From assembly GCF_019649055.1 (NCBI RefSeq), contig NW_026570285.1, positions 372,001 through 436,000 of the forward strand: a stretch of DNA of 64,000 bases, written 5' to 3'. A program made the translations under genes and the position numbers. The stretch's first letter is position 1; every line of letters starts with the position of its first letter. The DNA is from Paramacrobiotus metropolitanus (taxonomy: Eukaryota > Tardigrada > Eutardigrada > Parachela > Macrobiotidae). The notes under the pieces were generated by a model. It saw nothing but the letters and a program-made list of their open reading frames with translations. It had not been told where the DNA came from and searched no databases. Shown here one piece after another: positions 1 through 11,158 of this stretch.

Positions 1-648
1 TCTTCATCGTCTCCCAACAGATTCTTATAACGTGTATTATGGTGTTCATCATCCAGAAGGACATTTACAGAAACCTCATCGAACAAACTGCAGATGTAGC
101 GATGAAATTTAAAAAGAATGAGTTTACCACTTTTTTACGACAGATTAACAGACTCCACACGGTGTCCTGTGCCGTCAGCGAACATGTTAATATTGTTTAC
201 GGATGGGGATTCTGGCCATGTATGGGCTAGATGTTATGACGGCGTGTGGATGCGTAGTGGGCGTGATATCGCTGTTAATGAGCTCTCCAGCCGATATGAT
301 CAGTATCAGTGCTTGGCTGAATTTTGGGATGTGGTTCTGCTTCCACGTGTCGTACTGCACGGTGTTCTTGATTCCCCATTTCAAAGCCGGCGAACAAGTA
401 CAGTACCACTCACCGTAGCAGCAACGTGGTTTAAATTATTTACTACACCTGTTCATTTTTGTGTTTGCAGTGGGATGAGATTCAAGCGGCGCTTTATAAA
501 TTCCTACAAACAGCCAGTGCAGTGTCACTTGGTGATGACCTACCGTCGAGTTGTTGTTGTTTGTTTGTTTAATGGGCTGCGACGTCTGCGACGTCTGCGA
601 CGATCAGGTATAACCTGCACGAGGTCGTAGACTAGTCATAACAGAAAA

Positions 649-700
649 GACTTTCGCAGTAGCGAAAGACGTAAGACTTTCGCAGTAGCGAAAGTCTTAC
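649..700 (-). repeat. Two tandem stem-loops in the LINE 3' UTR
   Basis: Two hairpins lie in a row. The first pairs CTTTCGC (651-657) with GCGAAAG (662-668). The second has a perfect 13-bp stem, GTAAGACTTTCGC (671-683) with its complement at 688-700, and the same 4-nt loop. They sit between the ORF2 stop codon and the tail of the LINE fragment. Structured 3' UTRs are recognised by the reverse transcriptase of several LINE families; that role here is inferred. Confidence 0.75.
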
Positions 701-1024
701 GCAAAGAAAAACCGCAAAAATAAACAGTATAGTTCACAGTAAACAGAAATGATCTTTATGAATAAAACGTTTAGTCCACTTTAAATCCGTCCATTTAACA
801 GCAACGAGGGCTGCATCGAAGCTGCTAACGCTTATATACGCTTCCTTCGGAAGTATAATCTTGTTCCAAAGACTGGCCATAAGGAATGCAAAACTTCGTT
901 CGCTTAGGAGTTTTTGTCCATCCGAAGACACGGTTCCGACGGGATCCACTGCATAGGGATGATCATCCAGCGAAGTCATTTGACGTGTTCTAGCTGCAAC
1001 AGAATCAGAAGCAGCAGCAACTTC

Positions 1025-1084
1025 TTCACGGAATTTAAAGGACCTTTCACGGAATTTAAAGAAACTTTTTCACGGAATTTAAAG
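1025..1084. repeat. Three copies of a 16-bp direct repeat
   Basis: The unit TTCACGGAATTTAAAG occurs at 1025-1040, 1046-1061 and 1069-1084, at the 5'-truncated end of the LINE insertion. It may be filler added at the 5' junction or part of the element. Confidence 0.8.
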
Positions 1085-1419
1085 AAAATTTAAAGAACCG
1101 AGTGTTGACAACATCCAAGAGCGCACTGAGGCGCTGCTTTTTATTCGACGTAACCAGACCGTGGCAATCCACGCTGGAGAGTTCTTTTTCGTGACACGCT
1201 CCCTTCTGGCGCGGGTGAGTCAAACTGTAGCAACCCACACAGAGCTATGCTTCGGGAAATATAATGCGACTATCTCTATGCGTAATATTGTAGGCGGTTA
1301 CGTTAATAGTCTCCACATCAGTAGTCTGCTACGGCCTGCTACAAATCGATCATGGAATCAACGACAATTTTCCTGGACAAAGGATGGTTAATACTTCGTA
1401 TGACGCCTGGATGGTTTAG

Positions 1420-2010
1420 TTTAGTTATTCCAATATATGACCGTACTACTGTGAAATGTTGTTACAAGATATGAGATAGATCATGAGCATTCGGCAGTCG
1501 CTAGAGTAACTCGATTAGTAACATCAACAGATGCTTATAATTAGCGAATTCAGACACCTTTTCTCACGATCGGAAACAGAATTCCAGCCTGAAGGTATCA
1601 AAACAGACAGGCATTTTCTCCTAATAATCGACTAAAGCAGCAATACCAAATAAATTAATGTTTTATCCCCAAAAACTCTTCTAGGCTTTTTTATGTACTT
1701 GCTTACAAATAAAAAAGGGCACTGGCCAGAAATATCTTCGAAAGTGTGCAAAAATAACTAACAGGACGTTCACGACTTCCGGTGCGGCGTAACGCGTTTG
1801 CATCCATTACATTTACCTCAATAACAGCGTTAGATAAAATTACGCAGACCCATTAGCCTGATTGCTACAAAAAGTCGAGCGATTACGAAAGCGATTCAGC
1901 CAAAATTAGGCAGTATCAGTGCTTTTTTATCCCTGGAAGTAAGAGCCGTCGTAGGTTTAGTCCGAATTTTTCTTCCGGCAGAGAGTTTCTTCGGTTACGG
2001 TTATCAGATT
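1420..2010. other. Intergenic, no feature recognised
   Basis: AT-rich sequence between two oppositely oriented receptor pseudogenes. I see no open frame of note and no repeat shared with the rest of the window. Confidence 0.5.
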
Positions 2011-3592
2011 TCATGGAGTAACCGAAAACGTCGCGTTAGGATCTTTAATGGTCGCCCAGCTCGTATTCCCGCATGTCGGAATATCCACCAGAAAAAAACT
2101 GGCGCTGGGCTGTGGATCGATTTGCAATATTCCATAAAACACTAGAGCTGCCGAGACGATCACAGCTCCGGTCTACGGGAACATTCAAATTAGTACTACA
2201 CTAATACTACTGTAATTCTTCGAAATTGCTCTTTGTACTTTGTATTATGCTTTGTATAACCAGACACGCTTAGCAGCCTTGACCTTTAAACATCTTTGAG
2301 ACCCCAGAGATAATCTGCTAGTCATGGTTGTAAGTTCGTAACTACAAACATATGACCTTCATGGGGTCAATGTTTTTGTTAGTAACTCGGAATATTGCAG
2401 CGCACTTTCTGTGAACAAGCGACATGCATTCAAAAAATGTCACCTGTTTTAGCAGAGATCGATTGACCCCAAAAATATCTCCAGCGACGAGCTCAGCACT
2501 CTGATGCCGTCGAATAAACATAAGATTCTCCATTTTATCTTCCACGCTGACATCTTGTGTCGAGTTTTCCACTCCTTTTTCCGTAATATTCTGACGGACT
2601 TTGTAGATTAGGTCGTGGATGCTATGCCACTGTCGAGAACGATAAACACTTTGCTTAATAGACCAATCTGCTTGATAGCTTGATGGGCTTTGCTTTTCTA
2701 GTAGACCAAGCAAGTTTGTACTAATATATAAAATCAACATAGCCGCGCTACATGTGTTTCTACAGTTTGCCATTTTGCAGGATGTGAACCGAAGTTTAAC
2801 GTAAAATTTAACGTAAAAGGTTAAGCTTAACGTAAAATTAACTGACTGTTGCATATGCGTGCTCTGGTGCTGCGACAACAGGAACCAAGAAAACTGTGCA
2901 ATAAGAGAGATACACAGAAAACCATACGATAAAATACAGCCAAGCTCCCGGCGAGTTCTCCCTGGAATTGAGGAGCGACACTATCCCGGCAACACACCCG
3001 CACGCAGTTAGCTGATCCAAACAAATGATTACGAATATTGGCCAATCAAAGATCTCTTGACACTTTTCACTGGCGCGGTATACAATCACGTGAAAGCGGT
3101 GTACACTGGTGAATAACCGTGACACATTGACTTCCCTTGCACCCCCGTCGCAAATCTGTTCGGCCAGGACTTTGTAGCAGTCCCTCTGAATAATCGCACA
3201 GCCAATACAAATAACGAATATTTGTTGTGAAATGCCGAAAACGGGGCCGGTGCCGAGACACCAAAGCTCGGCCTGACCTTCTTGCAGCATCATTATTTTT
3301 GAAAAATCCAGATTTTCGTTTGAACAATTGTTACTTTCACCGTTTCAAACCGGTATTTCCAGTTAATACACTCGGTTAGCAAGGACAGAATTAATATTAT
3401 CGCGCCTAATGTAATTGCACGTAATCGCCATTTTCGGATCATCGAAGTAAGCAGCTCCGGCTTATCGTACGCCAAACGAATTAAATTTTCTAGCGATCGA
3501 AACATCTTGTGCAGTTTTGTGCAAGAGGAGTAAAAGATCACTACGGTGAGAAACCCGCGCAGAGTGTTAGCACAGTCCGCATACGTCATCAT
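2011..3592 (-). pseudogene. Gustatory-receptor-like pseudogene, copy 2
   Basis: This is a receptor copy on the minus strand. From 3592 to 3293 the frame reads from DCANTLRGFL through ECINWKYRFE (helices 2-3). A second frame from about 3300 continues FGISQQIF and WLYFIVWF (helices 4-6). The switch of frame at roughly 3293-3305 marks a frameshift. Exon 2 contains KMENLMFIRRHQSAEL and GVNRSLLKQ and ends at 2444 before gtgaca. Exon 3 is 2011-2172: acceptor cccgtag, SAALVFYGILQIDPQPS, stop TGA, in correct phase. The N-terminal third is missing, because another receptor exon relic begins just upstream. A short ttaacgtaaaa repeat (2796-2840) lies at the intron 1 region. Exons 2 and 3 still look intact. 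Confidence 0.8.
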
Positions 3593-3624
3593 TGACTACT
3601 GAGTACTGTAAGTTGAAATTATGG

Positions 3625-3790
3625 AATGGCTAAATATATTACGCTCTTCAGTCGTTGCCCAGCTGGTATTTGCGCATGCTGGTATCTCCACTGGAAGACA
3701 AATGCTGCTGGGCTGTGGATCGATTTGCAATATTCCATAAACATCAGAGCAGCCGAGGTGATCACGGCTGCCGTTCTAAGGGAATACTAA
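3625..3790 (-). pseudogene. Receptor exon 3 relic
   Basis: The minus strand reads AAVITSAALMF and then, after a one-nucleotide slip, YGILQIDPQPSS and NTSWATTE. This matches exon 3 of copy 2 (2011-2172) almost word for word. Copy 2 has tgttttatgg where this copy has tgtttatgg, so one T has been lost. It is an isolated last exon of a further receptor copy, upstream of copy 2 on the same strand. Confidence 0.75.
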
Positions 3791-3846
3791 AATTTAGTAC
3801 TGCTTCTCCCGTTCTCCGCAATAATAGCTCTTCGAACTTTATAGCA

Positions 3847-3966
3847 CTATGCGGTTTTGCGTAGTAGTTCGATTCCACGCACCAAATTGCCAATGGCCAT
3901 GTGGAAGAATGTCTTCCCGTTGCTCCAGCCGAAAATCCTCGTAAATGGACGAACATCCAGAATTTT
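3847..3966 (-). pseudogene. Myosin VII tail exon relic (FERM exon)
   Basis: On the minus strand this is the counterpart of exon 9 of the myosin tail gene (38308-38427). It has exactly the same length, 120 nt, with no indel. The translation keeps [15 protein letters not shown] and [11 protein letters not shown] against [23 protein letters not shown] in the gene. It is preceded by attcag, a usable acceptor. The neighbouring exons 8 and 10 are not found beside it, and a TAG falls at the exon end, so I call it a relic. It shows that part of the myosin tail was once duplicated here next to receptor genes. Confidence 0.8.
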
Positions 3967-3984
3967 CTGAATACGAAAGTCAAC

Positions 3985-4410
3985 TCTTATCCATTCTTAA
4001 TATAATGTCTGATGGTTCAAAATACAGAGGGTGCTCTATCTGTACTAAGAGACAGGTACCACACGATCAAACGAATGTCATTTCATCCGTGTTGCCATTC
4101 ACAAAAAGCAGTCACTCGGTTACCTTTGTCATGTCTAATGGTTCAGCATGAAGAAGGCTTCCATTAAGAGGTAACATGGAACTTTCTGTCCCAGTAAATC
4201 TAAAGTCTTATTTGGAGATTCCTAAGTCCTGTAATAAAAACGCAATAGCTCTTTGAACTTTCTAATGCCTGATGGTTCAATAAGCGGAAGGCGTTCCACT
4301 AAGAGGAGATCAGAGGGATGTTTTTCCATCCGGACGCAAAAAGATTCCTTTGATATTGTGGTGCTTAGCTCTTAGTAGAACGCATTTTGTATGTTAAACC
4401 ATCAGACGAT
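3985..4410. repeat. Degenerate repeats with a TGATGGTTCA core
   Basis: Three loosely related direct copies begin near 4005, 4128 and 4260 (aatgtctgatggttca, followed further on by a cattaagagg/cactaagagg motif). An inverted copy, aaccatcagac, lies at about 4397-4407 after ctcttagtagaacgc. The arrangement resembles remains of a small inverted-repeat element. I could not define its ends. Confidence 0.45.
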
Positions 4411-4959
4411 AGAAATGTCCCTGAGTGGGTATGCTATTATTAGTCAAATTGAAGTCTTGTAATAAAACTCTAGACTTATTCAACCAGAAAGCTCTACGCT
4501 TGCCCTGCTTTTCTGCAAACTTTGCACTTTCGCGTCCCGATCGATATAGCATATGCAGTTCCGACGCAATGGTAAAAAACAGATAGCTTCGCTGAAGGTG
4601 TATCTCGTCTATTTGATGCAACGCTAGGTTCGATAACCGCGCAAGATGTTGCGTTGTGCAGTAGTCATGCCCACGGATGCGGTTTGCAAAGCGAACCTCG
4701 ATTATAGGGCGGTTTTGCTGTATCACAACTACCTGTGTAGTATTGAAAGCACGTCGATGGTGCTGCACAGAAGTGCGAACAGAAAGCGACTGCTACCAAA
4801 CAATCTTTTATTGGAAATCGAAAGATGACAATAAAGGCATAATGCCCGACAAAATCTGCACACTCCCGAAAGGGAATAATGCGGCAAAGACCAAAAACAA
4901 AGCGACACTGTGATATTTCTGGGTTTATCCAGAAATAGAAAACGCGTGGAGCTGAACAC
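4394..4959 (-). other. Unassigned open frames, doubtful
   Basis: Two minus-strand frames lie here. One (4394-4768) is 124 residues and fairly charged. The other (4729-4959) ends in a hydrophobic stretch FLFALLCSTIDVL. They overlap in different frames near 4729-4768. I recognise no domain, no homologue elsewhere in the window and no convincing exon structure. They may be chance frames or remnants of a lost gene. Confidence 0.2.
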
Positions 4960-5544
4960 TAAATCGACAACAGAAAATCAACACGGCAGAATCGGTGATG
5001 CCCCAACGCCCCAATCGTAACCGCTATCCTGGGCGGTGGCACCGATCGCCTGACAGTATGTACTCGTAGTTTCGCGTCGACGTCACAACATGGTGCAAGG
5101 ACGATATATATCGAGCGGGGAAGTTTGAGGACTAGATGCATCTCAGTTATATTTGAGGACTAGATGCATATCAATATCTTGTTCGTCAATCCCTTCAGTA
5201 TATCCATATTGAACGCAGATTAAAAGGGAAAAGATTATGCCAGTGATCTGATTATTATTGGACCTGGGGATAGTGGGCGTGGTGCAGTGGTCTGTTCTGT
5301 TTCCTAGCTTGATGATCAATGGTCAGCATGCATTATACATGTACAAGAAACAGTTTCGGCTTCGCCTCCGCGTTTCTTGTGATCCACGGTCCGTTTGAAT
5401 GCAGAACTAGTTTAGTTCATTAGTAAATGTACTCATATTACCAGCCTTATCAGTTATTGTACAGCGTCTTGGGGAAAGACTCTAGAATCTAGATGGATTG
5501 CTGAAGTGTTCTTCCCAAAAATTATAAGTTGAACCATGCATAGA
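4960..5544. other. Intergenic, no firm feature
   Basis: No gene was recognised. The phrase GGACTAGATGCAT is repeated at 5129 and 5157 with a short gap. A tRNA-like phrase near 5280 is discussed among the rejected items. Confidence 0.4.
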
Positions 5545-6050
5545 CTGGACTGTGGTAGAAGCTCGGTCACTCTTTCACCTAAAGATTCTTCCCACTGGAC
5601 AGTGGTGGTAGTTCGGTAACTCACTCGTCTACTGATTTTTCTTACTGGCCAGCGGTGGTAGCTCTGTCACTCGCTCACCTAGAGATTCTGCTCATTGGAC
5701 ACCGGTGATCGCTCGGGCACTCAATCAGATCTAGTGATTTTTCTTACTGGACAGTGGTAATAGCTTGGTTACACACTGTTCTAGAGATTTTGCTCATTAG
5801 ACAGTGGTGGTAACTCCAACACTCACTCATCTAGAGATTCTGCTCACTGGGTAGTTCGGTCACTAACTCGACCAGTGATTTTTCTCGCAATGGTAGTAGC
5901 TCGGTCACTCACTCAACTAGAGAGTTTTCTTTCTGGTCAGTGGTGGTAACTCGGCCACTCACTCATCCACAAGTTCGGTCACTAACCTGGCCTCTGATTT
6001 TTCTTACTGGGCAGGGGCAGCAATTCGGTCACTCACGCGTTTGGTGTAAA
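5545..6050. repeat. Minisatellite, about 60-bp degenerate unit
   Basis: About eight or nine imperfect tandem units follow the pattern ggacagtggtggtagctcggtcactcactc..ctagagattttgct. Unit length varies from about 50 to 65 bp. The alternation of ctagagattctgctca and agtgatttttcttactgg segments suggests a two-part higher-order unit. It lies in otherwise empty intergenic DNA. Confidence 0.75.
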
Positions 6051-7413
6051 TTTGGGCTGTTGAATAACCGAGACTTATTTCGAGTTCAGCTTGTTTAGAA
6101 CGCTTTTAAGAAATACGAAATTTTTTTTCTTTTTGCGTATTTAGTTCTGAATAGTTAAACATTATGAGGAGTGAGTGAATAGTCACACATGAGTAAATGC
6201 AGCTCTAGTGAGTGTCTGAAGCTAGCAATATCAAACTGCCCGATAAACTTCCAGCACTTGTAAGTACAATTAGAACCTTGAAATAGCGTACAAAAGTGCC
6301 GACAACCAAAGCCGGGAGGCTAAATTTTTATTAATTTTGTGCTTGGTGCCGCACGAAAATAAGTACACTTTATTTATTTTTCGGTTTAATTAGTGTAATA
6401 TGTCAGTTTATGCTTTGTAATGCATCCAGGCAAATTTTTTCGAAGTCCCAAGGTCACCTTGAAAGTGGGTTGGATCGTCTGCGGCGTCGTGCCGCCATAA
6501 TTCTGGTCGAACGAATTTAAAACGAAAACCATGTGAGCCAGTTCTGGACCGAGGTCGATCTACTGGCATTGTCAGCTTTTAAAAAAATCGTTTTGATTAT
6601 TGAGATCGGGAAAATATGGGGCGCCGCGCGTAGTATAGTTCTTGTACTTGATACTTAATAAAGCAGCTGCTCGCAGTGTATGCACTCACCTTTGGCACTG
6701 CGTTCGGCGATAAGTGGAATTTAAATTATATAATCTTTCGAGGTTTTTCCCGCTGCGCGGGTGTGTCAGTATTCAATAAAACATCTTCCTTTTCTACAGT
6801 AGTTACATTATTGGTGAGTAGGACAATAATACTGAGGATTTTATACCAATTTTTAGAACGCCAACCTACAACCATTGTTTGGTTTCCCTAGCTTCCCATC
6901 GAAACGAAGACAAAGTAGTAGGTAATAAGAAATGAGTGTGCCACCGTTGCTGCTCGTATGGAAACACACAGAACACCTCTGCAAAGTGTAAAAGCTCGCT
7001 AATTATTCTTTTCATGTGCTTATTTGTGAAACTGTTAAGGAAGTTTAGGAAGCAATTAAGAATAAACGCCACACTATACGTTATAAATTCAGCAGTACAT
7101 ATTAGGGCACAAAAATCTGTATCAGGCTATCAACATATGCGTTTATCTTTCTTCGATCAGTGATACCATAACTCGTGGAGACATAACCTTTAAAAAGCAT
7201 TCCGCATACTTTTCTAATTTTTCCAAAAAAGAATTTGCATTCAATTCAGAGTACAGATAAGTTCAACACATTGCACTGCAGCTAATGCTGTTACAAGTCA
7301 TTAAAAACTGAAGTACAGTACAAGCGAAGACCTGGAAACATTCGTAAAACCAGCGAACGAAGGTTGACATGCGTGGCAGCATCCATGTCTTTTCACGAGC
7401 GGAGCGAAGGCCA
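6051..7413. other. Intergenic, no feature recognised
   Basis: The longest open frames are 68-75 residues with no recognisable domain. This is the 3' flank of the F-box gene on the minus strand. I see no clear transposon ends. Confidence 0.4.
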
Positions 7414-10024
7414 TTACCACGACAGCTGAATGATTGGCACAAACCGGCGATATCTCAATTCGTTCAACAGGGCATGCACGGCGAACCTGGACAATTTGTG
7501 CACGTCCTGTAGTCGCATCAAGATGTCGAAATAAGCCGTTGCCGGGAAGACATCATGGCTATATTGATTAGTGTGAAGATCCGGCGGCTGTATTTTCATC
7601 AGAACCTGAAACCGTAATACCTTATTAAACGGCGATTTTGGTGTGTGTTTCTAATACACTCCTGTATGTATTGCACTTGAGTGACATAAGAAAATTGCAG
7701 GTAGGTCAACATTTTAGCGAGTATTTGGTTATTTTTCGAACTCTCTTGAAAAAAATTAAAAAAAAACTGACCTTCCTTATGCGTCTGAAATCCGCGTAAT
7801 CTGTATAAATAAACGTCGCCTGAATCCAGGCGGCAACAGCTCTCAGATCATCGTCCGTCGGAATTGGAAAACTATCATTGATTAGATCCCATACATCGTT
7901 CAGTGCCAGAGACCAATCGCCACCGATGTGCCCACGGACAATCACCACTTGCAATTGCCGACTCTTGTTCACATTTTGCAAATTGACCGTTAGATTGCGA
8001 ATCACCAGGGTTTCACACACGGATGCAAATGCAGTTAATTTCGCATGCAAATCGACTATAAATTCAGAGACTAAGCGTTCTTTAAAATTTTTACTTTGAA
8101 CATTCCATTGTTGATTATGGAGAACAAGCGTTTTAGCTTTCTTGTAGCCTTTTTCCTGCATGATGCGCTGGAAGATGACAGCATTCGTTGTTGGCAGCTT
8201 GTGTCCGAAATGGGCCAATCGCGAAGAACTCGTAATGGTGATCAGTTTGCTCCATAGGTGACAGATGCTAGCGGCGTTCAGGTATTCCTCTTCGGCAACT
8301 TCTTCGTCTTTTAGATATCCATATTCTAGACTTAGTTGGTTAGGTAAAAGAGACGATGTCAGGACACCATTCCAAGCGCTGCATACGCCTCGTAGTCGAC
8401 ACTGCTGTGGAGTATTGCAATATTCGAAGATCTTCGCCAAGAGTTCAACCGGCAACAAGCTCAATCCGCTCTCCAAAGGTTCGGTATAGTCAACACTGCT
8501 ATATTTGACTACTTTGAAACCGCCATGGCAAAATTTTTGCTTCTGTTTCCATTTACGGCATTGTTTTGAGCCGCCGGTCTTTTTGCCTGTTATCTATGAA
8601 AAGTCAGCATAATCTTGCCGACACTTTCCTTAAAAAATGGTAAAACCTATATCGCTGTGGAGGTATGAGTATACTGTAAATTTTCAAACATAATCCTCCG
8701 CGCAACAGCTAAGCTAATATGGTCAATAAACTATTGACCATATTAGTCATTGAGCATATTAGTTATTGACCATAATGAGTGTGAAATTTTGCCAAACTAT
8801 TTTTTCATAACAAGCTGATGTGTTTTTGTGTTCCGAACGTTTGTTCGAGATGTTCTTGCGTTGCAGACAACTGAATGCTTTGGGCGGTAGAGTTTCCGGG
8901 TATCATTAAAGGTTAACGACTGAATTTAAATGAAATTTCGAACCTTTTTACTGTAGAAGTATGTACAGTAACGTTACACCTTTGCTCAAACAGATGGTCT
9001 ACAAAACTTATTATGCCTAAAATTTTTCTGACAATGCAACAATTCTTACCTCTGTTTTGCAGAAATCACCATTTTTGGCAAGCGCGGCCACGCTGCGATC
9101 GAAAGGTATCAGAATCTGGTTTCCCCGAAGAACGGTTGTGATAGGCCCATCTGGAAGTGCTATTCGGACCAATCCGAAAGAGTACAAGGAAAAATCTCCC
9201 ATCAAAAGAGTAGCGGAATATCGTTTCCATGGCTCACCTCTAGCGCAACTGATTTGCACTTCTACGGTGAACTCTTCTTCTTTCTCTACGTATCAGAAAT
9301 AAATTAATAGTGTATTCTAGGCAGTATTTTGATTTTTCAACGGTAGACTGCGCTAGCGTTGGTTTCGATATGTTAGTTGCAATGAAGTTTAATTATAAAT
9401 TATAATACATAAATTAAGTAGTTACTTATTACTGAAAACAAAACAGTCTTGTTGGTTGTTTAGTAATAATACAGCCTTGTTTAGTGATTACTTGGTAATA
9501 ACACATTCACCATTTTCTTATGGCTGATGTTTGTACTGAAAAGCTAAGTACAATCTCAACTCTTAATTTTGCTATAATTACGTATTGGTTTGCTCTTATT
9601 TTGTAAACAAAAGTGTAATGGTGCAGTATACTCAGTAAAGCGACTTCAGATCTCAACTCCTATGTCTAAATTAATACGTGCCTATTGAACGCGCGTACAG
9701 CATGTCAGCTTGACCTTTATCGAATAATAAGTTCTGATTCCGGCGGAGGTAGATGCTTCTGAACGGGACCAGGCGGCTACATTTATCCACACGCGACGTT
9801 GCTCCGCCAAAATCAATAAACAGCTCAGCGCTGGTGATGTTGCAAACTGTTCCGCTCAACAGTTTATCTTCAGCCAGAGTATCCACTACTCTATTGCTGT
9901 TTCCACCGCGTCGCAAGATAAAACAAGAATTCTTGCGATGCGGATTGCTGTGCTGCGATTTGCGTGCAAGAGGACGAAATCTCGGTCGAGACCAGTAGAT
10001 CCCTTGAACTGATCGGATCGGCAT
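7414..10024 (-). CDS. F-box protein with two N-terminal Tudor/Agenet-like modules
   Basis: Exons on the minus strand are 10024-9715, 9285-9050, 8593-7772 and 7605-7414. All junctions are GT-AG and the phases agree, giving about 519 residues. ATG at 10024 is preceded by an in-frame TAG. Exon 1 holds GTVCNITSAELFIDFGG followed by LVPFRSIYL, and exon 2 holds WKRYSATLLMGDFSL and LIPFDR. Both look like small beta-barrel (Tudor/Agenet-type) modules, which is an assignment by pattern only. Exon 3 opens with a basic segment (CRKWKQKQKFC), then an F-box, LSLLPVELLAKIFEYC through LRGVCSAWNGVL. F-box proteins usually bind Skp1 and select substrates for SCF ubiquitin ligases. The C-terminal half is of unknown fold. 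The weakest splice site is the exon 1 donor (gtcaag). Confidence 0.75.
8714..8746. repeat. Perfect 15-bp stem, 3-nt loop hairpin in an F-box gene intron
   Basis: CTAATATGGTCAATA (8714-8728) pairs with TATTGACCATATTAG (8732-8746) around a 3-nt loop. Partial echoes (gagcatattag, tattgaccata) follow to about 8775. It sits in the intron between exons 2 and 3. It could be a remnant of a small inverted-repeat element. Confidence 0.8.
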
Positions 10025-10767
10025 TGCGTGCTACGGTAATACAAGTAATTTATTGGCATTAATCGAGGTGCGGTACACTGACAGTATCAAAGCAACAAAT
10101 CGCAAAATCTAATAAGAATTTTTTCCAAATCCCAGCACGGAGGGAAAATGGCAGCAGTCAAAACTAACTGCGCACTTCAAGCTTATAAACTTAAACGCGT
10201 AAACTGAATATTAAAATTTGCAGCCTTAAATCTTGAAGGCGGTCGGTGATTCAGCTGCCTGGATGGAAAACTTCGTCGCATGATTTAAAGCGCCAGAAAT
10301 ACTCCGAAGTCCGAATTGCAGTCTCTCTGTACGTCAGTCGATTATTATGATATCGATTACAAGAATATTGTTACAATCATGACCCGCATTGTTTCCTCGA
10401 GCCGGATCTTCTCTCTCCAGCGTGAGCGGCCTGACTGCCCACTGGCGCCAAAAGCTACTTTGTACCTGCCAAAGTCTAGACTGGCTAGATAGGGCAAGAA
10501 TATGTGATCGCTCATACTCTGTACTCATACTCACAAGAGTCATCACCGGTTTTCACGTGACTATAAGTACTGTACGACTGTACGTAATCTTGGCCGCGCG
10601 GACGTCCTGCATTTATACTTTACTCCAGTGAGAGTGAGTTTCAGTGTATCAGTGAATGGTTATTCTCAAGGGATTTTAGCATACCAAGGCAAACACAACT
10701 CTGAGATTCTAATATATTATCATAATAGGTATGCAGTTTTGCAAGGATATCTTTAGAAGAGCAGTAT
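10025..10767. other. Upstream region of the F-box gene
   Basis: No gene was recognised in this stretch. It contains the presumed promoter of the F-box gene (reading leftward) and ends at the GTAT target site (10764-10767) of the LTR retrotransposon. I see no confident TATA element. Confidence 0.4.
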
Positions 10768-11137
10768 TGTCACGTAATGATTTTTATACAGATAATTGAG
10801 CGACAGCTCTGATTCACTTTTATGATGTTGCTTCTGTTTACTGATTCATTTGAGCGATATGCTCGCCCGTGCTATCTGATATTATTCTTTTCTACTTGTT
10901 TACCTACATATACTGCTGTTCTTTACTTCTAACGACATTCATACACGGATGCATGCATTCAGTACCACTTCCGACAGTACACTTCGTACTTCTACCTGAT
11001 TTCTTTCCTAATAACAATTCCCTGCCTCGCATTGCCTTTCTGTTACCGTTAATGCATATTATCATATGTTAGCATACCGGCCGGTTTAGCCGTGCCGTGA
11101 CCTTTAATTACTTTGCTCTGCCATAAATTATGTAACA
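10768..11137 (+). repeat. 5' LTR
   Basis: A 370-bp repeat, TGTCACG...GTAACA. It is identical to the 3' LTR except at about 11007 (c for a) and 11118 (c for t). Confidence 0.9.
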
Positions 11138-11140
11138 AAC

Positions 11141-11158
11141 TGGTCCGACGACTGAGAA
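11141..11158 (+). promoter_or_regulatory. Primer-binding site
   Basis: TGGTCCGACGACTGAGAA lies three bases after the 5' LTR. The TGG start fits pairing with a tRNA 3' CCA end. I cannot name the tRNA. Confidence 0.65.

Larger units (their letters stand above)
552..1098 (-). mobile_element. 5'-truncated non-LTR retrotransposon (LINE) fragment
   Basis: A 547-bp insertion interrupts exon 2 of the receptor pseudogene. It is flanked by a direct duplication CGAGT (547-551 and 1099-1103). On the minus strand an open frame ending at 734 contains RSFAFLMASLWNKIILP followed by SVSSFDAALVAVKW. This resembles the C-terminal end of CR1/jockey-type ORF2 proteins, whose RSF...LWN.LP...S..SF..AL motif I recognise. 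The 3' end carries a (CAAA)/(CAA) tail at 552-571. Only the extreme 3' end of an element is present, as expected from target-primed reverse transcription that stopped early. Which LINE clade it belongs to is not certain. Confidence 0.7.
1..1419 (+). pseudogene. Gustatory-receptor-like pseudogene, copy 1 (5' end off window)
   Basis: This is a close relative of the intact receptor at 41591-43067. Exon 1 enters at the window edge and runs to about 397 (donor gtacag), exon 2 starts at 471 after tttgcag and ends at 1214 before gtgagt, and exon 3 is 1294-1419, ending TAG. Exon 1 shows the FIVSQQ stretch and the ISAWLNF and YCTVFLI segments of the sixth membrane helix. Exon 3 keeps the last helix ending VCYGLLQIDHG. 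Two lesions are visible. One nucleotide is missing near 204 (GGATGGGGATT against GGATGGAGCATT in the intact gene), giving a stop at about 228. A LINE fragment also splits exon 2 at 551/1099. The flanking exon halves would otherwise read through, so decay looks recent. Confidence 0.85.

Noticed and set aside
5270-5420. Possible tRNA-derived SINE: gtggtgcagtggtc near 5280 resembles an A box
   Set aside because: No B box (ggttcgaatcc-like) follows at the right distance and I see no cloverleaf or second copy in the window.
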